23,858 bases of DNA from Bacteroidales bacterium. GTDB lineage: Bacteria; Bacteroidota; Bacteroidia; Bacteroidales; Bacteroidaceae. How positions within the stretch are numbered: the stretch's first letter is position 1; every line of letters starts with the position of its first letter. The stretch covers positions 1 to 23,858 of the forward strand of contig SFPF01000039.1 of the NCBI GenBank assembly GCA_004552155.1, given 5' to 3'. Below the pieces are notes generated by a model. It was not told the DNA's origin. It saw nothing but the letters and a program-made list of their open reading frames with translations, and ran no database searches. Of this stretch, positions 9,603 to 15,831 are shown in pieces. The position numbers and the translations under genes are program-made.

Positions 9603-9659
9603 CTGTTGGTAGGATTATGCTTTACGTGCCTTCCAGGCAGTAAATCCCTTATCCAACAG
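9603..9659 (-). terminator. Long interrupted hairpin between the phosphatase-like gene and secA
   Basis: Nested pairing is visible: CTGTTGG (9603-9609) with CCAACAG (9653-9659), GGATT (9612-9616) with AATCC (9643-9647), and TTTACGTGCC (9621-9630) with GGCAGTAAA (9636-9644), around a small loop. The second and third pairings share 9643-9644 and cannot both be complete. It begins 30 bases after the upstream stop and ends about 48 bases before the secA ATG. It could be a weak terminator or a processing or attenuation structure. There is no T-run, so its function is uncertain. Confidence 0.45.
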
Positions 9660-9688
9660 GTAGAGATTATTGTGCCTAATAAACTATT

Positions 9689-11284
9689 TCAGAATAAGGG
9701 CACTGCGGCGCAGGCATTGGGTGCCCTGATGCGCACCGAGCGCGAGAGGGTGGGCGCGATGCGGTCGGTTGTGACGGGCGTTTCGATTTGCTCGCCTTTC
9801 ACGCCCGCGCCTAAGAAGACAATGGGGAAGGGAATATACGATTCGCGCACGGGCATGTCCTCTTTCGTTTCGGCGTTCACGTATCGCCAGCCCGGCGACA
9901 CCTCAATCAGCACGTCGCCCGAGAACTTAGCGTTGTAGCCGCCGCGTATGCGGCTGATGCCTGGCGTCCATGCGCCTTGCAGCAGGCGTTGCGCCGTGTA
10001 CACGTCTTTCACGCCCGAGAGTTGCAGCAGGAAGTCCTGCGTGCGCTCCAAAAGTTCCGTGAAGTTGATTTGCTTGTCCTCTACAAGCTTATGGTTCAAG
10101 TAGATTTGCGTGCCGAGGCAGGTTTCCACGAAGTTGCCCTGCCCATAAACCGCCACGAGATACATGTTGAGCAGCGCGGCGGCGCGTTGCATGTCGAACG
10201 TGCCCGTGGGTATGCGGTATTTGCCGGGATTGATGGGCTCTTCGTCCACGTAGCCCGTCGACGTCAGCACGTAGAGGGCGTTGTCGCGCCCCACTTTCGC
10301 GTCTATCGCCTTGATGAGGCGGGCGAGGGTGCGGTCGAGGCGCATGTAAGTGTCTTGCACCTCCATCGACACCTCGCTCACGGGCTTGTGCTCAAAGTTG
10401 CCGGCGTAGAACGTCACGTTCAGCAGGTCGGTCACGCCGTCGGCGCCGAGCATCGTGCCGCCGAGGCATTGCTCCGCTGCGGCGGCAATCTCTTCGTTCA
10501 CCAGCCCCGACGTCTTGAACGAGGCGAAGCGACCCGCGCCTTTCTTAAAGCTGTGCTTGAAAGGCTGCTTCATGCCGCCCGAGAGGAAGTAGCTGAAATT
10601 GCCCACGAGGTCCGACGAGGGCTGCCACGTTTCAGAGTTGAGCCGCTCGGCGAGCGTGGTGCCGGCATTGAGCACCGACACCCACGAGGGCAGGGAGGGC
10701 GAATAGTATGTGCTGCTGCACCAGCGGCCCGTCGCGTCGTCTATCCAGATCACGGCATCTGCCGCGTGCCCGCCCTGCATCACGGCGCTTTCGCGGCAGG
10801 GGGCTATGGAATATACGAGGGCTTTGCCCTCCGTGGCTATTTTAAGTTCGTCGCCGAAAGTAGACACGGCGAGGTGGCGCGGCGAAATCTTTTCGTCGGT
10901 CATCAGTCCCGCATAATCTGGGTCGTCCACACTGAACGCAGGCCGCAGCGTGGCGCGGTCTATCCACTTGCGCCCGATGATTGCGTGGTTAGACGGCGTG
11001 GTGCCCGTGGCTACGGTGGCGGCCGACGAAGCGAGGTCGGGACGGGTGTGCGGGTATTCCGCATTGGCGTACACGCGCCCTTCGTTGAGCAGTTTGGCAA
11101 AACCGTCCTCGCCGTAGAGCGGCTGGAAGGCATTGAGGTAATCCGAGCGCAACTGGTCGATGAGAATCGTCACCACCACGCGCGGCACGCCCCCGCCCGC
11201 CGCAGCGGCATTGGCTTCCACGGCGGAGAGCGCAGTCATCACTGCGAGCAACGAAACGATGAGTTGGGTGCGGTGTTTGGACAT
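9689..11284 (-). CDS. Exported alkaline-phosphatase-superfamily protein with degenerate active site
   Basis: A 531-residue protein with a signal peptide (about 1-27, ending EANAAAAG) and the fold pattern of PafA-type phosphatases: VVVTILIDQLRSDYL (about 36-50, first metal Asp kept), ATGTTPSNHAIIGRKW (about 92-107), GGHAADAVIWID (about 171-182) and the C-terminal IRAPNACAAVPL. Key residues are changed. The second metal site, usually DxxxH in a S-x-x-D-x-x-GH context, reads FYAGNFEHK (292-300). The LTADHG zinc motif reads LTSTGY (340-345). The KxR pair that contacts phosphate is replaced by PCR (162-164), keeping only Arg. Metal-dependent hydrolysis therefore looks unlikely. I recall similar proteins in other Bacteroidales beside secA, which would argue for a conserved non-enzymatic role. 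It lies between DUF4105 and secA on the same strand. Confidence 0.8.
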   Translation of the reverse strand: MSKHRTQLIVSLLAVMTALSAVEANAAAAGGGVPRVVVTILIDQLRSDYLNAFQPLYGEDGFAKLLNEGRVYANAEYPHTRPDLASSAATVATGTTPSNHAIIGRKWIDRATLRPAFSVDDPDYAGLMTDEKISPRHLAVSTFGDELKIATEGKALVYSIAPCRESAVMQGGHAADAVIWIDDATGRWCSSTYYSPSLPSWVSVLNAGTTLAERLNSETWQPSSDLVGNFSYFLSGGMKQPFKHSFKKGAGRFASFKTSGLVNEEIAAAAEQCLGGTMLGADGVTDLLNVTFYAGNFEHKPVSEVSMEVQDTYMRLDRTLARLIKAIDAKVGRDNALYVLTSTGYVDEEPINPGKYRIPTGTFDMQRAAALLNMYLVAVYGQGNFVETCLGTQIYLNHKLVEDKQINFTELLERTQDFLLQLSGVKDVYTAQRLLQGAWTPGISRIRGGYNAKFSGDVLIEVSPGWRYVNAETKEDMPVRESYIPFPIVFLGAGVKGEQIETPVTTDRIAPTLSRSVRIRAPNACAAVPLF

Positions 11285-11317
11285 ATAGGGATTATCGTTT
11301 TCAAGGTGGGTTCATTT

Positions 11318-11337
11318 ATTAGTAGACGAGTTTACAA
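11318..11337. repeat. Copy 1 of a dispersed AGTARACG-type intergenic repeat
   Basis: ATTAGTAGACGAGTTTACAA is identical to 13631-13650. It continues to about 11360 with further CTCGTTT units, so the minus-strand RNA can pair AGTAAACGAG with CTCGTCTACT at one mismatch. It lies in the 81-base gap between the DUF4105 stop and the phosphatase-like start. Confidence 0.85.
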
Positions 11338-11365
11338 ATTTCCTCGTTTCCTCGTTTACTAAAAA

Positions 11366-12571
11366 TTATATTTTCGCCGCCCTTTGCGTGCGGTGAGCCG
11401 CCAAGAGCCATAGTGCGCCGCCGAACAGCCAGATTTCGTAAGGGAAAGCCTGTACTTGTGCCAACGCGGCCATGCCGAGGACTGGCCATATTATTATGGT
11501 GTACCAGCAGAGGGCGTCGAATTGGCGGCGGCGTGCGTGGCGCACGTACCAGAAGAGTAGCGCGAGCGGCAGCGGGTTGAGCGCGGCCACGAGCCAGTTG
11601 CTGCCCACGGCGGGGTGTTCCGAGAAGAAGAACAGGAAACTAACCACAAGCCCCATCAGCCCCTGAGCCGCCAGCAGCAGACCGTCCCACCACAGGGCGG
11701 TCTTGCCCGTGCGGCGTTCCCACACGATGAGGCCGAGGGTGAAGAGCAGCACCAGTGCCATTGCCACGCCCGGCGCGGCGGCAGGGCAGGGGGCGGCGGC
11801 AGCCTCGGTGGCAGGGAGAATGCGGCGGGGGGCGAAAGCGAGCGGCTGCACCGTGCCGTCGGGCAAGCGGCGGCGGGCGGCGGCCAGGAAGTTTTCGGCA
11901 TAGATGGGCGAGAACGACTGATGCCGGCGCGTGGCCGGCGCGTCAATCTCGCAGCCCAGCACCAAGTCCTGGCCGAAACGGTCCCAAGGTGAGGCGGCTG
12001 AAAACTCGTGAATGATGTCGCGCAGCGACTTGGCGCGTCCCTTGCTGTCGGCCGCCGCTTCCGGCCATTCTATTTGTCCGCCGGCGGCGATGTCGATTAG
12101 GTCGATGGCACGCGTGGTGCAGTTGTTGTAGAGAAAGTTGTAGCGATACGTAGCGTTTTCGGGCAGCGACTCTGTGAGCAGCGTCTTGAATATGCGTTCC
12201 TTCTCGCTGGCCGTGAGGCGCAGCACCTGTTCGTCCACGCCGCGCCCGTCGCGCCGGTACACGGCGAGGAAATGCTCCATCGTTTCCACGCCGAGCTGGT
12301 AGTCGGTCTTGCCGGCAACGAACCGCGCCACGAAATTGGGCTGCTTGAAACTGAACATGCCGTAATTGAACACCCAGTCCTCGCCGTTGCGTAAGTCCTT
12401 GACGCGCACGGCGGTGTGGCCGTACAGCTCGTAGATTTTCTTACCCGGCGTGCAGGTGAGCAGGCTTACTTCCAGCTCGTCGCCATCGGGCACAGACAAT
12501 CCCTCGCCTTGGGCGGCAACGCCGGCGAACGATAAGAGAAACAAAAGTATAAGGGTGAAAAATCTGTGCAA
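11366..12571 (-). CDS. DUF4105 (Lnb_N) membrane protein
   Basis: About 401 residues if started at the TTG at 12571; the frame extends to another TTG at 12628. The later start is preferred because a strong promoter (12633-12663) would begin transcription at about 12628, and because MHRFFTLILLFLLSFAGVAA then forms a clean signal peptide. The N-terminal periplasmic domain has the DUF4105 / Lnb_N blocks ELYGHTAVRV, WVFNYGMFSF and YNFLYNNCTTRAIDL, with His, Asn and Cys residues conserved in the family. The C-terminal third carries about four hydrophobic helices and ends in basic residues. Related domains occur at the N-terminus of bifidobacterial lacto-N-biosidase, but the reaction here is unknown. 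Phosphatase-like and secA genes follow on the same strand. Confidence 0.85.
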   Translation of the reverse strand: MHRFFTLILLFLLSFAGVAAQGEGLSVPDGDELEVSLLTCTPGKKIYELYGHTAVRVKDLRNGEDWVFNYGMFSFKQPNFVARFVAGKTDYQLGVETMEHFLAVYRRDGRGVDEQVLRLTASEKERIFKTLLTESLPENATYRYNFLYNNCTTRAIDLIDIAAGGQIEWPEAAADSKGRAKSLRDIIHEFSAASPWDRFGQDLVLGCEIDAPATRRHQSFSPIYAENFLAAARRRLPDGTVQPLAFAPRRILPATEAAAAPCPAAAPGVAMALVLLFTLGLIVWERRTGKTALWWDGLLLAAQGLMGLVVSFLFFFSEHPAVGSNWLVAALNPLPLALLFWYVRHARRRQFDALCWYTIIIWPVLGMAALAQVQAFPYEIWLFGGALWLLAAHRTQRAAKI

Positions 12572-12632
12572 GATAGGGCTATATATATTTATAATGTGTG
12601 AGGGCAAAAGCAGATTATCAGTTTTCAATCGG

Positions 12633-12663
12633 CAAAGTTACTTTAAGCGCAGGGAAAGGCAAA
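12633..12663 (-). promoter_or_regulatory. Consensus Bacteroidetes promoter of the DUF4105 gene
   Basis: The -33 TTTG (12663-12660), a 19-base spacer and TAACTTTG (12640-12633) on the minus strand match TTTG-N19-21-TAnnTTTG exactly. The predicted start near 12628 decides in favour of the downstream start codon at 12571. Confidence 0.82.
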
Positions 12664-12800
12664 ATAAAACCTTGCTTTTTTGGCATTTTCTGCCTTTGGC
12701 GGGGGATTTTTTAACTTGTGTGCGCATTAAACTTGCCGCAAAAGGCGTGCCCGCAAGGGTTTGATAATTTTTCCGAACTGCGCAGATAGTTCTTCCGAAG

Positions 12801-12973
12801 CCCGAGGAATTTTTTCTTTGCCCCGTAAAAGTTTTTATTCAGTACTGTTGAATATGTGTTCAACAGTACTGAATATGTATTCAACATTGCAGAATATGTG
12901 TTCAACAGTGCTGAATAAAAATTTTCTCCGAGAAAATATAACCTTTCAAGGAGCAAAGAAGATGTTTCTCGGG
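12801..12973. repeat. Palindromic intergenic element with four 21-bp units
   Basis: The gap between the DUF4105 promoter and the flavodoxin gene (12664-13061) contains no convincing gene. Its centre is four 21-bp units (12838-12858, 12859-12879, 12880-12900, 12901-12921), each a 15-mer of the type TTCAACAGTACTGAA followed by TATGTG, TATGTA or TAAAAA. Unit 1 is the exact reverse complement of unit 2 over 15 bases, so they form a hairpin with a 6-base loop. The flanks are also inverted: CCCGAG (12801-12806) with CTCGGG (12968-12973), TTCTTTGCCCC with GGAGCAAAGAA, and TTTTTATTCAG with CTGAATAAAAA. The whole block can fold into one long imperfect stem, like a MITE or REP-type element. Short ORFs on both strands through it are repeats read as NTYS or NMCS and are not genes. 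Confidence 0.8.
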
Positions 12974-13061
12974 CAACGTAAAATGTTGCTTGCGGCCATA
13001 TGCCTTTGAACCTACAAAAATCGCTCCCGTCAGAATGGGGCCGCGTGTGCGAAACAGGCGG

Positions 13062-13628
13062 TTAGAACAGTTCGTCAAGCCATGCCTTTACCTTCGTCTC
13101 GTCGGCGTTGTTGAGCAGTCGCCCTTTCTGCCATTTGAGCTTGGGGTAAGTGGCTCGGAGCGCGCGCACGCTACCGTCGATGGCGCTGCTGCCCGATGTG
13201 GCAAAGGGGATGAGCGTTTTGCCGCTTAGGTCGTGGTTTTCGATAAACGTGTTGACGGCGCGCGGGGCGAGGTCCCACCATATCGGATAGCCGATAAATA
13301 CGTAGTCGAAGTTGCCGGGGTTTACTTTCAAAGGTTTAATAGCCGGGCGGGCGTTGGCCTCGGCCATTTCCACCGAACTGCGCGACTGCTGGTCGTGCCA
13401 GTCGAGGTCGGCGGGCGTGTAAGTTTCTTGCGGTACGATTTCGCAGAGTGCGCCATCGGTTGCCTTGGCCAGTATTTGCGCGGCGGAGGCTGTGGTGCCC
13501 GTTGCCGAGAAATACACCACGAGTACTTTTTTCTTTTCCATCATATTGTTGTCTGATTTGTGCGCACAGGCGGAGACAGACATTGCTGTGAGTGCCGCCA
13601 TCAATGCGGCGAGGATTTTTTCTTTCAT
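13062..13628 (-). CDS. Flavodoxin-family lipoprotein
   Basis: 188 residues. The N-terminus MKEKILAALMAALTAMSVSA followed by CAHKS has a lipobox-like SVSAC, suggesting a membrane-anchored lipoprotein. The flavodoxin fold starts at about residue 34: KVLVVYFSATGTTASAAQIL carries the FMN-phosphate loop (SATGTTAS), FDYVFIGYPIWWDLAPRAVN (about 108-127) carries the aromatic FMN-contacting loop, and PFATSGSSAIDGSVRAL (about 142-158) a third loop. This matches the Flavodoxin_4-like group common in Bacteroidales, which are FMN-dependent oxidoreductases or electron carriers of unknown partner. The gene stands alone; its upstream region contains a repeat with hairpins (13631-13740) and a -7-type promoter element (13784-13791), giving a leader of about 145 bases. 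Confidence 0.88.
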   Translation of the reverse strand: MKEKILAALMAALTAMSVSACAHKSDNNMMEKKKVLVVYFSATGTTASAAQILAKATDGALCEIVPQETYTPADLDWHDQQSRSSVEMAEANARPAIKPLKVNPGNFDYVFIGYPIWWDLAPRAVNTFIENHDLSGKTLIPFATSGSSAIDGSVRALRATYPKLKWQKGRLLNNADETKVKAWLDELF

Positions 13629-13630
13629 AT

Positions 13631-13650
13631 ATTAGTAGACGAGTTTACAA
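13631..13650. repeat. Copy 2 of the AGTARACG-type intergenic repeat
   Basis: This is identical over 20 bases to 11318-11337 and lies 2 bases upstream of the flavodoxin start codon, so it occupies the ribosome-binding region of that mRNA. The third and largest locus is 19329-19435. Confidence 0.85.
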
Positions 13651-13667
13651 GGAAATTTTCGGATACG

Positions 13668-13740
13668 CTCGGCATAGCCCGAACAAGTTCGTTTTCAACA
13701 GACGTTTGGCGGCGGCTCGGCATAGTCCAAGCGAGCTTGG
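13668..13740. repeat. Two direct repeats that each form a hairpin
   Basis: CTCGGCATAG begins both copies (13668-13691 and 13716-13740). It is followed by CCCGAACAAGTTCG in the first and TCCAAGCGAGCTTGG in the second. The stems differ (CGAAC with GTTCG; CCAAGC with GCTTGG), but pairing is kept in both. They lie in the leader of the flavodoxin gene. The rest of the gap (13792-13890) shows nothing recognisable. Confidence 0.75.
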
Positions 13741-13783
13741 CCTCTGCTCTCGCCTTGCACAAACGTTCGGAAAAAGCACGATG

Positions 13784-13791
13784 CAAAATTA
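13784..13791 (-). promoter_or_regulatory. Likely -7 promoter element of the flavodoxin gene
   Basis: TAATTTTG on the minus strand (13791-13784) fits TAnnTTTG. No clear TTTG is found 19-21 bases upstream, so the assignment is tentative. Confidence 0.45.
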
Positions 13792-13890
13792 CGCAATTCC
13801 TTAGCTTCCCGTTGTACCCATATTTTGGGAAAACTTACCAATATTGCGATTTTTCGCTATGAAAGGACGGAAATTGGCATGCCGCAAACA

Positions 13891-13922
13891 AACGGGAGCG
13901 ACCCTTGAGAGCCGCTCCCGTT
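13891..13922 (-). terminator. Terminator hairpin of the GEVED protein gene
   Basis: A 10-bp stem, AACGGGAGCG (13891-13900) with CGCTCCCGTT (13913-13922), and a 12-base loop lie 30 bases after the stop codon of the secreted protein gene. The minus-strand tail after the stem is TGTTTG. Confidence 0.75.
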
Positions 13923-13952
13923 ATTATGGAGAGTTATTGACGGACGGGGAGA

Positions 13953-15593
13953 TTATTTGACAAATCTCTTCTGACCGTCGATGATATAGGTGCCGCGCTG
14001 CAGCTTGCCGCTAACCTTTCGACCGTCGATGCTGTAAACCGTCTTGCCGGCTGCATCGTCGATCGTGAGGGTGTTGATGCCGAGCGTACTGTCGACGGTG
14101 TAGGTGAGGGTGAAGGCGGGGTTGTACTTGCCGCCGAGGCCTGCGCCCTTGTCGGGCTGAGTGCCGATGTAGGCTTCGTTGCCGATGAACTCCTCGGGAA
14201 TGGTCAGCGTGTACGTGCCGTTGGTCTTGATTTCAGAGGCGAGCGTGATGTGCACGATGTTCCAGATGCTCATGTCGGTGGAGAGGGTGGCGGTGGTAAC
14301 GGTGTTGCCTTCTGCATCTGTCACCTCAATCGGCGACTCGTTGATAATCGTGCCGTTCACGTTTTCAGAGTAGGTCAGCGTGATGCTGCCAAGGCTGGCC
14401 ACGGTAGTGCCGTTGGCGGGCGATACGCTTTCGTATTCGAAGCTGTTGGCAGGAGCCTGCACGATGAACGAAGTGGTGATGACGTCGTTGCTGCGGCCTT
14501 CCTCGGTGGTGAAGGTGCTTGCAGGCACTTCGATGGTGTAGTAGCCCGTTTGCGTAATCGGTTCGGCAACGCTGATCGTTGCGGTGTTGCCTTCCACGGT
14601 GACGGTGGCGGTGTACGTGTCGTGGCTGCGGTTGTAAATGCTGACGGTCTTCTCGCTGTCGTAGTTGATGTCCGTGTCGAAGGTGAGGGTAGCGGCGGTG
14701 AAGCTGCTTACCGTCTCGCCTGCGGCGGGCGTAACGCTGGTCGGCGTGAGCGGAGCGAGCGGGCTGGGCTCTGTTACTTCGAGCGTGGCGTCGAGGATAT
14801 AGCCGCCATTCTTGCCGATGCCGTTCTGGCCGAATATCGTATGGTCTGCCGCAAGCTGACCGCCGGGGTCTACGCTGTTCCAGTCTACCTTGAAGCGGAT
14901 GCGATAAGTGCCCGGAGTGGTAGGCGCTGTGAACGAGGGTGGATTGATCTGAGCGCGGGCGTTGTCGGTGACAGTTTGGCCTGCGTTGTTCTTACCGCTG
15001 TTGTCGTTAGTGAAGTCGCCCGAGTAGAAGGCGTAAGCGTAAACCTCCGTGCCCGTCTGGTCCATATCGCCTTCGCGGAAAGAGAATTCCTTGTCGTTGT
15101 CGGTATCTATAAATACGTAGCCGTGCATCCACGAGCCGGGTGCACCCGTATAGTCGAAGGTAGCGGTGAGCGTGCTGCCTGCGGTACAGGTGAGCGTGGC
15201 CGTTTCGTGCTGGTCGTTGTATATCTTAGAGGTGTTGGCCACTGCGATGGTCTGGCCGCTCTTGCCGCTTTCGGTGAGTGTCACGCCGTTGAGCGCGCGG
15301 CCTGCAATATTCGGGTTGGCGGCCGTGTCCTTGTCGAAATTGATGGGATAGGTGCCGGTAACGGTGAAGCTGAGTGTAAACACGGGGTTGTAGGTCGCGC
15401 CGGAGAGTACGCCCTTGTCTTCTGCAAACTCGTTGTACCATTCATCATAGATAGACTGCTCGGGAACGGTGATCGAGTAGGCCGCGCCGTTTTCAAGGTC
15501 TTCAACGGTCTTGACCGGCGTCTGCGCCCACGCTCCCACTGTTGCAAGGCAGGCAACCATGAGGAGAGAGAAAATTTTGTAGAATTTACTCAT
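13953..15593 (-). CDS. Secreted GEVED and Ig-like domain protein with sorting-type C-terminal tail
   Basis: 546 residues from the ATG at 15593 (MSKFYKIFSLLMVACLATVG then AWAQ, a clear signal peptide). A region at about 95-290 has the GEVED-type pattern (GSWMHGYVFIDTDNDKEFSF, later GTYRIRFKVDW). Two Ig/Big-like domains follow (about 295-395 and 400-500), both with the form PxxGxTVxSLxxxTLTFxxDI and an NGTYTLTIPEE strand. The last about 45 residues (TVYSIDGRKVSGKLQRGTYI then IDGQKRFVK) resemble the C-terminal sorting tails of secreted Bacteroidales proteins, suggesting cell-surface delivery. Residues about 35-77 resemble 458-499, i.e. the second half of an Ig-like domain sits directly after the signal peptide without its first half. 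No catalytic domain is seen; adhesion or glycan binding is a guess. Confidence 0.8.
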   Translation of the reverse strand: MSKFYKIFSLLMVACLATVGAWAQTPVKTVEDLENGAAYSITVPEQSIYDEWYNEFAEDKGVLSGATYNPVFTLSFTVTGTYPINFDKDTAANPNIAGRALNGVTLTESGKSGQTIAVANTSKIYNDQHETATLTCTAGSTLTATFDYTGAPGSWMHGYVFIDTDNDKEFSFREGDMDQTGTEVYAYAFYSGDFTNDNSGKNNAGQTVTDNARAQINPPSFTAPTTPGTYRIRFKVDWNSVDPGGQLAADHTIFGQNGIGKNGGYILDATLEVTEPSPLAPLTPTSVTPAAGETVSSFTAATLTFDTDINYDSEKTVSIYNRSHDTYTATVTVEGNTATISVAEPITQTGYYTIEVPASTFTTEEGRSNDVITTSFIVQAPANSFEYESVSPANGTTVASLGSITLTYSENVNGTIINESPIEVTDAEGNTVTTATLSTDMSIWNIVHITLASEIKTNGTYTLTIPEEFIGNEAYIGTQPDKGAGLGGKYNPAFTLTYTVDSTLGINTLTIDDAAGKTVYSIDGRKVSGKLQRGTYIIDGQKRFVK

Positions 15594-15659
15594 AGCGTTA
15601 AACGTGATTTTGGTTAGTAAATATGAATTGGAAAAGAATAAAAGCAACTTTCTGCATAG

Positions 15660-15667
15660 CAAATGTA
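15660..15667 (-). promoter_or_regulatory. Likely -7 promoter element of the GEVED protein gene
   Basis: TACATTTG on the minus strand (15667-15660) fits TAnnTTTG in an AT-rich region 67 bases before the start codon. The -33 element is not clear. The 238-base gap (15594-15831) otherwise contains only this and the terminator of the next operon. Confidence 0.5.
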
Positions 15668-15780
15668 CAATTATTTTCTTTATTTATTATTGAGTTTTCG
15701 TTGAAAACGTCATATTTATACAAGATAAAGGGCTTTTGGAAAATCTTTAACGCATATTCTTCCTCTTTTGCATTAAGCAA

Positions 15781-15808
15781 AAAGGATGCTCCGTGCGGGG
15801 CATCCTTT
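15781..15808 (-). terminator. Terminator after murF-alr
   Basis: AAAGGATGC (15781-15789) pairs with GCATCCTTT (15800-15808) around a 10-base loop. The minus strand continues with TTTGC after the stem, 23 bases past the stop codon of murF-alr. Confidence 0.82.
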
Positions 15809-15831
15809 GGACTTTTTTCCAGAATATTATG

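Noticed and set aside
9977..11362. 461-codon plus-strand frame opposite the phosphatase-like gene
   Set aside because: Antisense shadow with biased composition (R, H, A, V); the minus strand has a signal peptide and family motifs.
12838..12921. CRISPR array
   Set aside because: Units are contiguous with no unique spacers and no cas genes; the same holds for the 22-bp repeats at 20224-20288.
12711..13009. Short ORFs on both strands through the 21-bp repeats (NTYS and NMCS repeat proteins)
   Set aside because: Because 21 is a multiple of three, the repeat gives open frames on both strands; both end in unrelated flanks and the palindrome explains them.
13560..13862. 100-codon plus-strand ORF over the flavodoxin leader
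   Set aside because: It lies across a repeat, a promoter element and antisense flavodoxin sequence; no homology or start context.
14250..15617. 455-codon plus-strand frame opposite the GEVED protein
   Set aside because: Antisense of a coherent secreted protein; no domain or start signals of its own.
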